Part shown: piece after piece, positions 1-7,487 of the stretch
Layout: each line of letters begins with the position of its first letter
Numbering within the stretch: the first letter of the stretch is position 1
Assembly (NCBI GenBank): GCA_964546585.1
Contig: CAZJKE010000021.1
Span: forward strand, 1 to 27,954
Direction: 5' to 3'
Source: CAZJKE01 sp964546585
GTDB taxonomy: Bacteria; Planctomycetota; Phycisphaerae; Phycisphaerales; SM1A02
DNA: 27,954 bases
Notes under the pieces: generated by a model
Seen by the model: the letters and a program-made list of their open reading frames with translations, nothing else
Databases searched by the model: none
What the model was told of the DNA's origin: nothing
Program-made: the position numbers and the translations under genes

Positions 1-21
1 GCTCGCGACGGGGGGGTCTGA

Positions 22-168
22 CCCCTGCCCGGGGAGATCCCCCAAAGCGCGTCTTCCACACTGGCCGAGATTCCGGGGGTCAGGCCCGTGGGATATGACC
101 CGCGCCCAAGGCGGGCTTGGGTCACATCCTTTGGGGCCTGACCCGTTTCCCCTGCCCGGGGAGATCCC
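22..168. repeat. 20-bp direct repeats flanking a foldback
   Basis: The 20-mer cccctgcccggggagatccc occurs exactly at 22-41 and again at 149-168, 127 bp apart. Each copy sits next to a GGGTCTGACCC or GGGCCTGACCC-type short palindrome. The foldback at 77-144 lies between the two copies. The left copy is close to the window edge, so the array may continue upstream. No coding sequence is credible here. Confidence 0.75.
77..144. repeat. Long REP-like foldback (nested inverted repeats)
   Basis: Outer arms GGGTCAGGCCC (77-87) and GGGCCTGACCC (134-144) are exact reverse complements. Inside them, GGATATGACCC (91-101) pairs with GGGTCACATCC (119-129) with one mismatch (10 of 11), and GCCC (104-107) pairs with GGGC (113-116). 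The whole stretch can fold into one 68-nt hairpin. This architecture resembles REP/BIME elements or ends of IS200/IS605-like elements; that identity is inference, since no RAYT transposase is in the window. Confidence 0.65.
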
Positions 169-231
169 TCCCCCGACCGAGGTGGGCGACGCCTGTTGCA
201 GGGGTCAATAAGGGAGGAAAAGGCGTCGGCA

Positions 232-264
232 CCTCTTTCGGACGCAACCGCATGCCGAAAGAGG
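232..264. repeat. 10-bp inverted repeat upstream of the metalloprotease
   Basis: CCTCTTTCGG (232-241) and CCGAAAGAGG (255-264) are perfect inverted repeats separated by 13 nt. They lie 64 nt before the metalloprotease start. There is no T-run after the right arm, so it does not look like a standard intrinsic terminator for + strand transcription. It could be an operator, or the end of the repeat region. Confidence 0.6.
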
Positions 265-310
265 CCGAATCCCTCTTAGTATGTGAGGTGCTGTTTTTCT
301 CGTTTCACCA

Positions 311-318
311 GCAGGAGG
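311..318 (+). promoter_or_regulatory. Ribosome binding site fixing the metalloprotease start
   Basis: GCAGGAGG lies 9 nt before the ATG at 328. It decides that start over the upstream in-frame ATG at 283, which would place a non-signal-like leader before the hydrophobic signal peptide. Confidence 0.75.
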
Positions 319-327
319 CCTGATTCC

Positions 328-2448
328 ATGTCACGAACCATGTTCTCAACCGTATTGGCGATCTGTACCGCAACGCAGGTGGCGATGGCCGGGCCCGCCC
401 TTTCACCCTCCAAGGTGGACCAAACGATCAATGCTGTTCTGAATCTGGAGAACAGTTGGCACGCCAGACTGGATGTGCCAAAGACACCGAATACCGCCCT
501 TGAGATTCGGATCCCATATGGGGGCGAGACCCTCACGCTCGACCTCCAGCCGGCATCCGTTCGCAGCACCGACTACCACGTGCTCATGCAGGCCGATGAC
601 GGTTCGCTCTATGAAGTTGAACCCGGCCCGGTCCGCACACTTCGAGGCACGGTGCTTGGGTACCCTGGCAGCACGGTCGCAGGTTCGTTGATGGAAAATG
701 GATTGCATGCGACCATCCACCTCTCCGCTGATGAGCGAATCTGGATGGAGCCCATTGGCGATCGCATTCGCGGGCTCGCACCTGACACCTACGCCTTCTA
801 CCGACAAGAGGACATCATTTCCTCTGACGGTGTCTGCGCAACAGCCGATCCCGATGTGTCGAAACTGCTGGAGATTCTCGGCGGGATGTCTCCGCACGGC
901 GCCTTCCGCGGTGCCACGCTCTATGTAACCGAACTCGGCTGCGATACCGACTACGAGTATTACCAGGACTGGGGATCGCAGACAGAGAGTCGAATCAATC
1001 AGGTCATCAACGCCGTCAACTCTCAGTATGAGGGCGATGTTGCTATCACCCATGAGATCACGACGATCATCATTCGGTCCTCGTCGAGCGACCCATACAC
1101 CACCAATGACCCCAGCGGACTTCTGAGCCAATTCCGAAGCGAGTGGATCAACAATCAGGGTGGTGTGCAACGCGATGTCGCACACCTCTTTACCGGCCGG
1201 GAAATCGACGGCGGCGTCATCGGTATTGCCTACGACATCGGGGCAATCTGCACGAGCAACGCCTACTGCCTCTCCCAGTCGGACTGCTGCGGCAGTTTCG
1301 GCTGTGCAACCGACCTGACCGCCCATGAACTCGGTCACCTCTGGGGCGGTTGGCACTGCGACTGCACCAGTTACACGATGAATCCATATATCACTTGCTC
1401 GAACCAGTTCAGTTCGGGTTCGATTTCCAGCATCGTCTCGCACCGCAACTCCCGCTGGTGCCTCGACACCAACGAGCCACCACCGACGGGCGCATGCTGT
1501 GTCGGTTCCTCCTGCGTTACCACTACCGAGGCCAACTGCTCGGGTACCTGGTACGGTGCGAACTCGAACTGTGGCAGCGTGACATGCACTGTTCCAACTG
1601 GTGCGTGCTGCGTGGACGAGACCTGCTCCGAAACTATCCAGGCCGACTGCTCCGGCACCTTCTACGGTGTCGGAACCACGTGTGCCGACATCTCCTGCAT
1701 TGCTGTGCCGACCGACTTGAACGCAACACAGGTCGCCTGGACGCGGTCCGACGGTCAATCCATGGTCACCTACGACCTCTACTTCCCGAGTGTCGATGCG
1801 GACAGCCGCCTCGTCTCCGTGTTCGGCGAAAATGCGGACCTGCTCACCATGCAGGCCTGGTCGAATGCGAACTTTGATGGATCTGCGTCGCCAGTTTCCT
1901 TCCACCACTCGCAGTACGGTGATGATGTACCGCACGATCGCGCCCTCGACGCGCCGCTCGGCATTGATCTGGTCTACGACGCCTATGTCACCATCGGCTC
2001 TGACGACGCGGCAGTGGGCGTACCTTTGCTGCTCGGCTTTGACTCCGCAGGTTTCAATTCCGCTGCCGGAGCGTCGATGGACAACGGTGTGTGGTTTGTG
2101 ATCCCCGATGACGCCATGGCATCAATCGGCGCGGGAACCGCGCTCGGTCACCCAGCCGCGAGCCTCTCCGTTGAAGCGGGTCAGGGTGTTGAAGTCCTGT
2201 TGAATGTGCAGTTCTTCGATGGCGGTGGCACTGTCCATCAGTCCCGCGGGATCAACTGGACCAACGAAAACATGCCACCACTCTGTCAGGCAGATATTGA
2301 CGGTAGCGGTGCCGTGGATACGTCGGATCTTCTGCAGATCATCGCAGCCTGGGGTGACTGCGGAGGCTGTGCCGAGGACATTGATGGGAGCGGCACGGTG
2401 GATGTCGTAGACCTGCTGTCCTTGATCAACGCCTGGGGGCCGTGCTGA
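328..2448 (+). CDS. Secreted metzincin metalloprotease with dockerin-like C-terminus
   Basis: A 706-residue exported zinc protease. Residues 1-21 form a signal peptide cut near AMA-GP. The zinc site HELGHLWGGWH (residues 333-343) matches the metzincin consensus HExxHxxGxxH, followed by a methionine (SYTMN) that could be the Met-turn, as in reprolysin-like M12B enzymes. Next come two Cys-rich repeats beginning GACCV (about residues 388-460), then a beta-rich module. From about residue 652 two calcium-loop repeats, DIDGSGAVDTSDLL and DIDGSGTVDVVDLL, resemble type I dockerin or EF-hand units and are a frequent planctomycete protein tail. It probably acts in the periplasm or outside the cell on proteins. 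The start at 328 is supported by GCAGGAGG and the signal peptide. Its last 23 nt overlap the convergent cstA end. Confidence 0.9.
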   Translation: MSRTMFSTVLAICTATQVAMAGPALSPSKVDQTINAVLNLENSWHARLDVPKTPNTALEIRIPYGGETLTLDLQPASVRSTDYHVLMQADDGSLYEVEPGPVRTLRGTVLGYPGSTVAGSLMENGLHATIHLSADERIWMEPIGDRIRGLAPDTYAFYRQEDIISSDGVCATADPDVSKLLEILGGMSPHGAFRGATLYVTELGCDTDYEYYQDWGSQTESRINQVINAVNSQYEGDVAITHEITTIIIRSSSSDPYTTNDPSGLLSQFRSEWINNQGGVQRDVAHLFTGREIDGGVIGIAYDIGAICTSNAYCLSQSDCCGSFGCATDLTAHELGHLWGGWHCDCTSYTMNPYITCSNQFSSGSISSIVSHRNSRWCLDTNEPPPTGACCVGSSCVTTTEANCSGTWYGANSNCGSVTCTVPTGACCVDETCSETIQADCSGTFYGVGTTCADISCIAVPTDLNATQVAWTRSDGQSMVTYDLYFPSVDADSRLVSVFGENADLLTMQAWSNANFDGSASPVSFHHSQYGDDVPHDRALDAPLGIDLVYDAYVTIGSDDAAVGVPLLLGFDSAGFNSAAGASMDNGVWFVIPDDAMASIGAGTALGHPAASLSVEAGQGVEVLLNVQFFDGGGTVHQSRGINWTNENMPPLCQADIDGSGAVDTSDLLQIIAAWGDCGGCAEDIDGSGTVDVVDLLSLINAWGPC

Positions 2449-4234
2449 GCGATTGACGCAACATCGCCGCCGCCTCGACGATCATCCAGCACTCCAGCAG
2501 GATGGTGGCGGTGCCCATGCAGACCAGCAGCCACTTATCCTGTGACAGCCAACTTGCATCGGCGCCGGTACCAAAGAAAACCTGCGCAGTCATCGCCCAC
2601 ATGGGCATGGCGAGCATGAAGATCGCTGGCGGGATGATGAACCACATCGGTCGTCGGGTTCGCCACAGCCACGCGGCGATGACAAGGAATGCCAGACCGG
2701 CAAGCACTTGATTCATTGCTCCAAAGAGTGGCCAGAGGATCAATCCACCGGTACCCATCTGCGACAGGTTCCACTGCCCCGATGCTGGAAGTGCGGCGAG
2801 CACCAGGGCAAGTATCACCGCAAGCGATGTTGCCGCGTGCTGATTGCGGAAGCAAGAAAGAGGAGTGTGACCACCTCTGGTGGATGTTGCCGCAAGTTCC
2901 TGAATGACATACCGCTGCAACCTGCATGCGGTATCAAGTGTGGTGGCTGCAAACGAAGCCACAAACACACCCATCAGCGCGATGCTGATGCTCGCCGGCA
3001 CGCCAAGAGACGAGACGAAGTTGGCACTTCCATCCACGAAAGCGCTGACTTTGGTGGACAAACCCCCGGCGGCCGTCCAACTGCCGTAGCGGGATGTCCA
3101 AGCGTCCGCTCCGGTGACAAGTCCTTGATCGCCAATCACCCCGAGCCCAAGCCCCGCAACGCAGGCGAGTATGACAAGCACGGCAAGGAAACCCTCAGTG
3201 AGCATGCTGCCGTACCCGACGAATCGCGCATCGGTCTCGCGGGCGACCTGTTTGCTCGATGTACCGCTGGCGACCAGACAGTGAAACCCACTACACGCGC
3301 CGCAGGCGATCGTAATGAAGAGGAACGGGAAGATCAGCGGCGCATCAGCCGGGTCAATGTCGATCATCGGCGCAGCGATCTCAAGCGGTTGACGTGTTCC
3401 CTCGTGTGACGGTCCGCCGATGAATGCTGCCGTAATGAGGCCAATCACCACCAGCCCAAGTGCGGTGATCAACTGCAGCGCGTTGATGTAGTCGCGGGGT
3501 TGCAGCAACGACCAGACCGGAAGGGTCGAAGCAATGTAGGAGTATGCCAGCAGGATGACGACCCACGCCATCATTGGCATGGATGCGAGGGCAGCATTGA
3601 ACGAGCCGAGCACGCCGACATCACCAAAGACAACGCTCAGGTACATGACGCTCAGCGACAGCAGTGACGGCAACAGAATGTTCCCACCGCGTCGGTGAAA
3701 CCACACACCAATTGCCACTGCAATGGGAACCTGCACAATGCACGGGAAGATTGCCGCCGGGTACATTCGAAAGACCGCCGAGATGACCAATCCGAAGATC
3801 GCCAGTACGACCGTCAAACCGAGAAACAGGATCAATAGAAAGAGCAGCCGAGCGCGTTTGCTGATCAGCCGGCCAGCGATGTCGCCCACGCTCTGGCCCT
3901 GATTGCGAAGACTGACGACAAGACTGCCGAAGTCGTGCACTGCGCCGATGAGAATGGCGCCGAAGACGACCCAGAGTACGGCAGGCAGCCACCCCCACAT
4001 GACGGCAATGGCCGGCCCGACGATCGGCCCAGTGCCGGCAATGGATGTAAAGTGGTGGCCGAAGATGACTGTCCGCGGCGTCGGGACGAAGTCCTGATCG
4101 TCCCGCAGCGCTTCGGACGGGCAGACCGCCTCCGCAGAGAGCCGGAAGATGCGACCCCCCAGCCACTTCCCGTAGGTGTGGTAGGCCACCACGAATCCGA
4201 TGCCCGAGAGCACCGCAATCAGCAGCGTCTGCAT
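2426..4234 (-). CDS. cstA: Carbon starvation protein CstA family transporter
   Basis: A polytopic inner-membrane protein of about 602 residues with many hydrophobic helices. The N-terminus (AYHTYGKWLGGRIF) and the segment GHHFTSIAGTGPIVGPAIA are hallmark CstA sequences. E. coli CstA is about 700 residues, so this belongs to the shorter bacterial group. Family members import peptides or pyruvate, and the exact substrate here cannot be read. I chose the ATG at 4234 over the upstream ATG at 4333 because the conserved family N-terminus begins there and a TACACT hexamer sits 6 nt before it, suggesting a leaderless message. Divergent from the mscS-like gene, convergent and overlapping with the metalloprotease. 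Confidence 0.93.
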   Translation of the reverse strand: MQTLLIAVLSGIGFVVAYHTYGKWLGGRIFRLSAEAVCPSEALRDDQDFVPTPRTVIFGHHFTSIAGTGPIVGPAIAVMWGWLPAVLWVVFGAILIGAVHDFGSLVVSLRNQGQSVGDIAGRLISKRARLLFLLILFLGLTVVLAIFGLVISAVFRMYPAAIFPCIVQVPIAVAIGVWFHRRGGNILLPSLLSLSVMYLSVVFGDVGVLGSFNAALASMPMMAWVVILLAYSYIASTLPVWSLLQPRDYINALQLITALGLVVIGLITAAFIGGPSHEGTRQPLEIAAPMIDIDPADAPLIFPFLFITIACGACSGFHCLVASGTSSKQVARETDARFVGYGSMLTEGFLAVLVILACVAGLGLGVIGDQGLVTGADAWTSRYGSWTAAGGLSTKVSAFVDGSANFVSSLGVPASISIALMGVFVASFAATTLDTACRLQRYVIQELAATSTRGGHTPLSCFRNQHAATSLAVILALVLAALPASGQWNLSQMGTGGLILWPLFGAMNQVLAGLAFLVIAAWLWRTRRPMWFIIPPAIFMLAMPMWAMTAQVFFGTGADASWLSQDKWLLVCMGTATILLECWMIVEAAAMLRQSLSTAPRR

Positions 4235-4240
4235 GGCCCG

Positions 4241-4274
4241 AGTGTACTGCTGAAGGGACCCTTCGTGGTATCGT
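4241..4274. promoter_or_regulatory. Divergent promoter region with central palindrome
   Basis: On the minus strand TACACT (4246-4241) is 6 nt before the cstA ATG. On the plus strand TATCGT (4269-4274) is 7 nt before the ATG at 4282. Midway between the two lies the inverted repeat GAAGGG-A-CCCTTC (4252-4264), 4-5 nt from each hexamer, an operator-like position that could affect both genes. No clear -35 boxes are seen. Confidence 0.4.
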
Positions 4275-4281
4275 GGCGTGC

Positions 4282-4986
4282 ATGGTTTCCATTGCAGTCG
4301 TCCTGGCCGCAACGATTGCCGCGCAGATTTCACTGGCGGCCGCTGCCCGTTGGCTGAGCCACCGCGCGGCGGCGGGCGACCGGAATCTGCTCGCGGCTAT
4401 TGCGCTGGCCATGCGGGGCCCGTTGATGCTCGTGATCTGGGGTATCGGCCTCTCCGTCGCGATTGAAATGTATCTGGTGCCCGAAGAGGGCGTGGAAGGA
4501 TCATGGGCTGTGCAACTCCTTGAGGCCGCACGGCTGCTTTCCATTGCTGCGGGCTCAGCGTGGTTTCTGCAACGCTCGGTCCGCGCGGTCGAACTTACGC
4601 TCGTTGAGAAGGGCGTCGACGCAACGGCTATTCACGCGCTGGGCAACATTGTCATTGTGATCTTCTGGGCCGTCGCGGCGCTGGTTACGCTGCAGACCCT
4701 CGGCGTGAACACCGCGGCGATCTTGACGGTAGGGGGGATTGGTGGCGTTGCCATCGGCATTGCTTCGAAAGACCTTATTACCAATGTGTTTGGCGGACTG
4801 GTCGTCATCCTCACGCGTCCTTTCGGCATGGGCGACCGCGTCGAGGTCATGGGAAAGAGCATGACGGGAACGGTCGATCGCATCGGGCTCTATCACACGA
4901 CGATTATTGATGATGAAGACAAGCCGATCGCTATTCCAAACGGCATGTTCCTGAGCGTCGCCGTGCGGCGACTCGATGACGGTTGA
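4282..4986 (+). CDS. MscS-family mechanosensitive channel, short C-terminus
   Basis: A 234-residue inner-membrane protein. Hydrophobic segments occur near residues 1-20, 35-55, 75-95 and 115-135. They are followed by the MscS pore-lining and beta-domain core: LGVNTAAILTVGGIGGVAIG, then ITNVFGGLVVILTRPFGMGDRV and IAIPNGMF. MscS channels gate under membrane tension and release solutes on osmotic downshock. The protein stops soon after the PNG motif, so the usual cytoplasmic alpha/beta vestibule and C-terminal barrel are missing. The stop is 11 nt from the end of the convergent glycosyltransferase gene. A GTG at 4273 is an alternative start, but the ATG at 4282 fits the TATCGT hexamer. It may be a minimal MscS or a 3'-truncated gene. 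Confidence 0.82.
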   Translation: MVSIAVVLAATIAAQISLAAAARWLSHRAAAGDRNLLAAIALAMRGPLMLVIWGIGLSVAIEMYLVPEEGVEGSWAVQLLEAARLLSIAAGSAWFLQRSVRAVELTLVEKGVDATAIHALGNIVIVIFWAVAALVTLQTLGVNTAAILTVGGIGGVAIGIASKDLITNVFGGLVVILTRPFGMGDRVEVMGKSMTGTVDRIGLYHTTIIDDEDKPIAIPNGMFLSVAVRRLDDG

Positions 4987-4997
4987 GGGTCGCGTGA

Positions 4998-5777
4998 CTA
5001 TTGATCATTGCCGCGGTGGCGGGCCTCGTGAATCAACAGGTGTTTCATGAATGTGCCTGCCGCCACACCGCCGGAGACGACGAAACCACGCCAGCCATCG
5101 AGGAAACCCCGTCGCAGTACCATTTGCTTGAGGAATGCCGCGGGTGGGTTCAACAGCAACTTGCGGAGCGATCCGCCCCGCTGACCCGTTTCCGCAGAGC
5201 GGCGGCCATAGGCAATGCCCCGATCGAGAATGTCTGAGAGATCCCGCCACGAGTCGTGGCGGCAATCACCCTTGAGTCGCCCTACGCGACCCGGCACTGA
5301 GAGCCGGTCGTGACCACCGGCAGATCCGCTCGCACCGCCGACACTTGCCATTCCGCCTCGCACCAATCGCAGTCTCCACTCCGGCTGAAAGACATGATGA
5401 AGCCATGCTCCTTTGAAGAACACCTTGCGATTGAAGGCATACCCCTCAAAGGCAGTTTCGTTTCGTTCAACCGCTTCGCGAATGTCCGCCGCAAGATCCG
5501 GCTCCAGCGACTCGTCTGAGTCCAGCAGCAGGATCCAGTCGAACGATGCGCAGTGATCAAGGCAGAACTGCCGCTGCGCTACCATGCCTGGCCACTCGCG
5601 GCCCACAACCTCACAACCGTGATCGCCGCACCACTCATCAGTACCGTCCGTCGAACCGCTGTCGACAATGACGACGCGGTCCGCAAGATCGGCCACCGAC
5701 TCCACTGTTCGCTTGATTGTGGCGATGTTGTTCCTTGTTGCGATTGCGACACACAAGCCGGAAGCGGGATCCGCCAT
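4998..5777 (-). CDS. Family 2 glycosyltransferase, WaaE/KdtX-like
   Basis: A 259-residue GT-A fold enzyme. The N-terminus (CVAIATRNN near residues 9-17), VVIVDSGSTDGT (about 34-45) and the metal/nucleotide-sugar motif LLLDSDESL (about 84-92) match GT2 enzymes of the WaaE type, which add a sugar to lipopolysaccharide core. The C-terminal half carries the expected KG.WLHHVFQPEWRLRLVR-like and D-rich regions but no transmembrane helix. It is likely cytoplasmic and membrane-associated. It begins 6 nt after the greA stop, so the two are probably co-transcribed. The acceptor is unknown. A typical GT2 catalytic set seems present. Confidence 0.85.
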   Translation of the reverse strand: MADPASGLCVAIATRNNIATIKRTVESVADLADRVVIVDSGSTDGTDEWCGDHGCEVVGREWPGMVAQRQFCLDHCASFDWILLLDSDESLEPDLAADIREAVERNETAFEGYAFNRKVFFKGAWLHHVFQPEWRLRLVRGGMASVGGASGSAGGHDRLSVPGRVGRLKGDCRHDSWRDLSDILDRGIAYGRRSAETGQRGGSLRKLLLNPPAAFLKQMVLRRGFLDGWRGFVVSGGVAAGTFMKHLLIHEARHRGNDQ

Positions 5778-5783
5778 GCTCGC

Positions 5784-6248
5784 CTACAAGATCTCGAGGA
5801 CTTCGAACCTCGTCCTGCCGCGAGGAAGATCCACGCCCAGCGTCTCGCCGACGCGGGCCTTCAGGAGTGCCTGCCCAAGCGCAGAATTGGGTGTCACTTC
5901 CATGTAGTCCAGATCGAAACTTCCCGACATGTCGCCCACAAGTTTGTACAGATCTTCTGCATCAGTATCGACATTCCGCAGCCGCACTGTCGCGCCGAAG
6001 AACACCATGTCATCGGGAACATGTTCGTCGTCCGCAACCACGGCGGATTTGAGCCTCTCTTCAAGATCCTTGATCTTCCGCTCGTTGTGCCCCTGATCGT
6101 CCTTCGCCGCGTGGTACTCGGCGTTCTCCTTGAGGTCGCCGAGTTCCCTGGCGCGGCCGATCCGATCCGACAACTCCGCGCGGCGGCCCTTGAGGTCCTC
6201 CAGTTCCTGCTGGAGTTTCGAAAATTCTTCTTCGGTCAGATAGTCCAT
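5784..6248 (-). CDS. greA: Transcription elongation factor GreA
   Basis: A 154-residue protein, close to E. coli GreA (158). The N-terminal coiled coil has the classic run ELGDLKENAEYHAAKDDQ, with the acidic D/E tip that enters the RNA polymerase secondary channel. The C-terminal FKBP-like domain includes FGATVRL and NSALGQALLKARVGE. It rescues backtracked polymerase by stimulating transcript cleavage. The ATG at 6248 is preceded by GCAGG at a short spacing and leaves 63 nt to the divergent gene. A TTG at 6290 (14 more residues) also has GCAGG in front and cannot be excluded, because some GreA proteins have an IPM-like lead. Downstream is the glycosyltransferase. Confidence 0.93.
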   Translation of the reverse strand: MDYLTEEEFSKLQQELEDLKGRRAELSDRIGRARELGDLKENAEYHAAKDDQGHNERKIKDLEERLKSAVVADDEHVPDDMVFFGATVRLRNVDTDAEDLYKLVGDMSGSFDLDYMEVTPNSALGQALLKARVGETLGVDLPRGRTRFEVLEIL

Positions 6249-6299
6249 GGGAACCTGCGTGATTGTCTCGCCGATCGGTCGTTTGTTCAAGTAGCCTGC

Positions 6300-6305
6300 T
6301 AGGAT
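6300..6305 (+). promoter_or_regulatory. -10-like hexamer, probably leaderless start
   Basis: TAGGAT lies 6 nt before the ATG at 6312 and no Shine-Dalgarno sequence is present, so transcription could start at or next to the start codon. No clear -35 box. Confidence 0.35.
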
Positions 6306-6311
6306 TCAACC

Positions 6312-7487
6312 ATGCGAGCGATGATTCTGCTTGTTGTGGTAGCGGTGATCTGCGTAGGTTGTGGAAAACCAACACCGCCGGCCGCGAACAGGGACGTACC
6401 GCTTCCGGCAGATCTCGGCACGGTCGACCCGCTGATTGCCGATCTCCTCTACCGAACCGCCGGAGCCGTCCAGGCCGATCCGAGCAACGCCAAACTTTGG
6501 GCACGGCACGCCTCCGCGCTCTTGGCCAACGCCTACTACGAAGACTCGCTTGCCGCCTCACAGGCGGCGCTCTCCATGGACGAAAACCTCCTGCACCTTC
6601 GGTACAGGCAGGCCGCAGTCCTCTGGCGGCTCAATCGACAAGACGAAGCCATGCGCGACCTGGCGGGGGTGCTGGAGGCCGAGCCGGCATACGACCCCGG
6701 CTGGCGAACAATGTCGATGTGGCGATTGCAGCAGGGGGACCTTGATAGTGCGCAAGCGGCGGCAATGAAGGCATGGGAACTTGCCCCCGGAAGACCCGGC
6801 TCGCTGGTAGCAATGATCAAGGTTCTGCTTCAACAGGATCGCCCGACCGAAGCCGCTTCGCTCCTGGAACCACGACTCGAAGGAGCCAATATACCGCCCT
6901 ATCTGCACCACATCGCCGCGCAGGTCTATCGGCGGCTCGGACGCACGGAGGACATGGAGGCGTCGCTGGCAAAGGCCGGTCCGCTACCCAAACGATGGCC
7001 GGATCCGTGGCTCAATGAAATTGCACTGCTCGCCACCGGCAAACGCATGCTCGCCCAGAACGCGATGGATATGTTGCGACAACGAGGACCAAAGCAGGCA
7101 CTCCCCGTTCTGCGGAAGGCGGTCGAGGCCAATCCCGATAGTGCCGATCTTCGCGCCGCCATGTCATTTGCACTGCAGAGTACCGGGCAAACGAGTGAGG
7201 CGGTCGAAGTGTTGGACGGACTCGCCGATAGCGCTGAGCCGACGACGAACTATTGGAAACAGTATTCGAGCATCGCCGTGGTACGTGCGCTGGAAGGTGA
7301 TGGCGAGGCATGGTTCCCCAAGGCCTACGAGTGCATTCTGCGTGCAATCCAAAGCGACCCGGACGACCCGGAACTCCATGACGCTGCCGCACGCATCTCC
7401 GTGTTCATGGACATGCCCGAGGCCGCGGAGGAGCATGAACGTGTCGCGAACGACCTTCGCCTCAACTTGGCCATTGGAACGCCATGA
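6312..7487 (+). CDS. TPR-repeat lipoprotein
   Basis: A 391-residue protein with a lipoprotein signal: a short hydrophobic stretch ending in the lipobox VICVGC, with Cys at about residue 17. The rest is alpha-helical with tetratricopeptide repeats, for example LWARHASALLANAYYEDSL and LRYRQAAVLWRLNRQDEAM, and later AMSFALQSTGQTSEAVEVL. TPR solenoids are protein-docking scaffolds; this one would sit lipid-anchored in the periplasm or outer membrane. The final 4 nt overlap the ATG of the FG-GAP/ASPIC gene (ATGA), indicating translational coupling. The partner of the TPR array is most plausibly the product of that next gene. Precise function is unknown. Confidence 0.8.
   Translation: MRAMILLVVVAVICVGCGKPTPPAANRDVPLPADLGTVDPLIADLLYRTAGAVQADPSNAKLWARHASALLANAYYEDSLAASQAALSMDENLLHLRYRQAAVLWRLNRQDEAMRDLAGVLEAEPAYDPGWRTMSMWRLQQGDLDSAQAAAMKAWELAPGRPGSLVAMIKVLLQQDRPTEAASLLEPRLEGANIPPYLHHIAAQVYRRLGRTEDMEASLAKAGPLPKRWPDPWLNEIALLATGKRMLAQNAMDMLRQRGPKQALPVLRKAVEANPDSADLRAAMSFALQSTGQTSEAVEVLDGLADSAEPTTNYWKQYSSIAVVRALEGDGEAWFPKAYECILRAIQSDPDDPELHDAAARISVFMDMPEAAEEHERVANDLRLNLAIGTP

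Noticed and set aside
117..323. 68-codon plus-strand frame in the repeat region
   Set aside because: It is composed of the repeat arms and the 10-bp inverted repeat, lacks a ribosome binding site and has no protein-like features.
403..1935. 510-codon open frame on the minus strand
   Set aside because: It lies wholly opposite the metalloprotease, whose motifs (signal peptide, HExxHxxGxxH, dockerin-like repeats) are unambiguous. High GC leaves long antisense frames open, and the translation shows no recognisable domain.
3621..4544. 307-codon open frame on the minus strand
   Set aside because: It covers the cstA and mscS-like coding regions in another frame, and its product is Ser/Arg-rich with no domain.
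6249..6290. TTG start at 6290 for greA
   Set aside because: It has a GCAGG ahead of it, but leaves only 21 nt to the divergent gene, and the ATG at 6248 gives the usual family length with a similar site. Not fully excluded.
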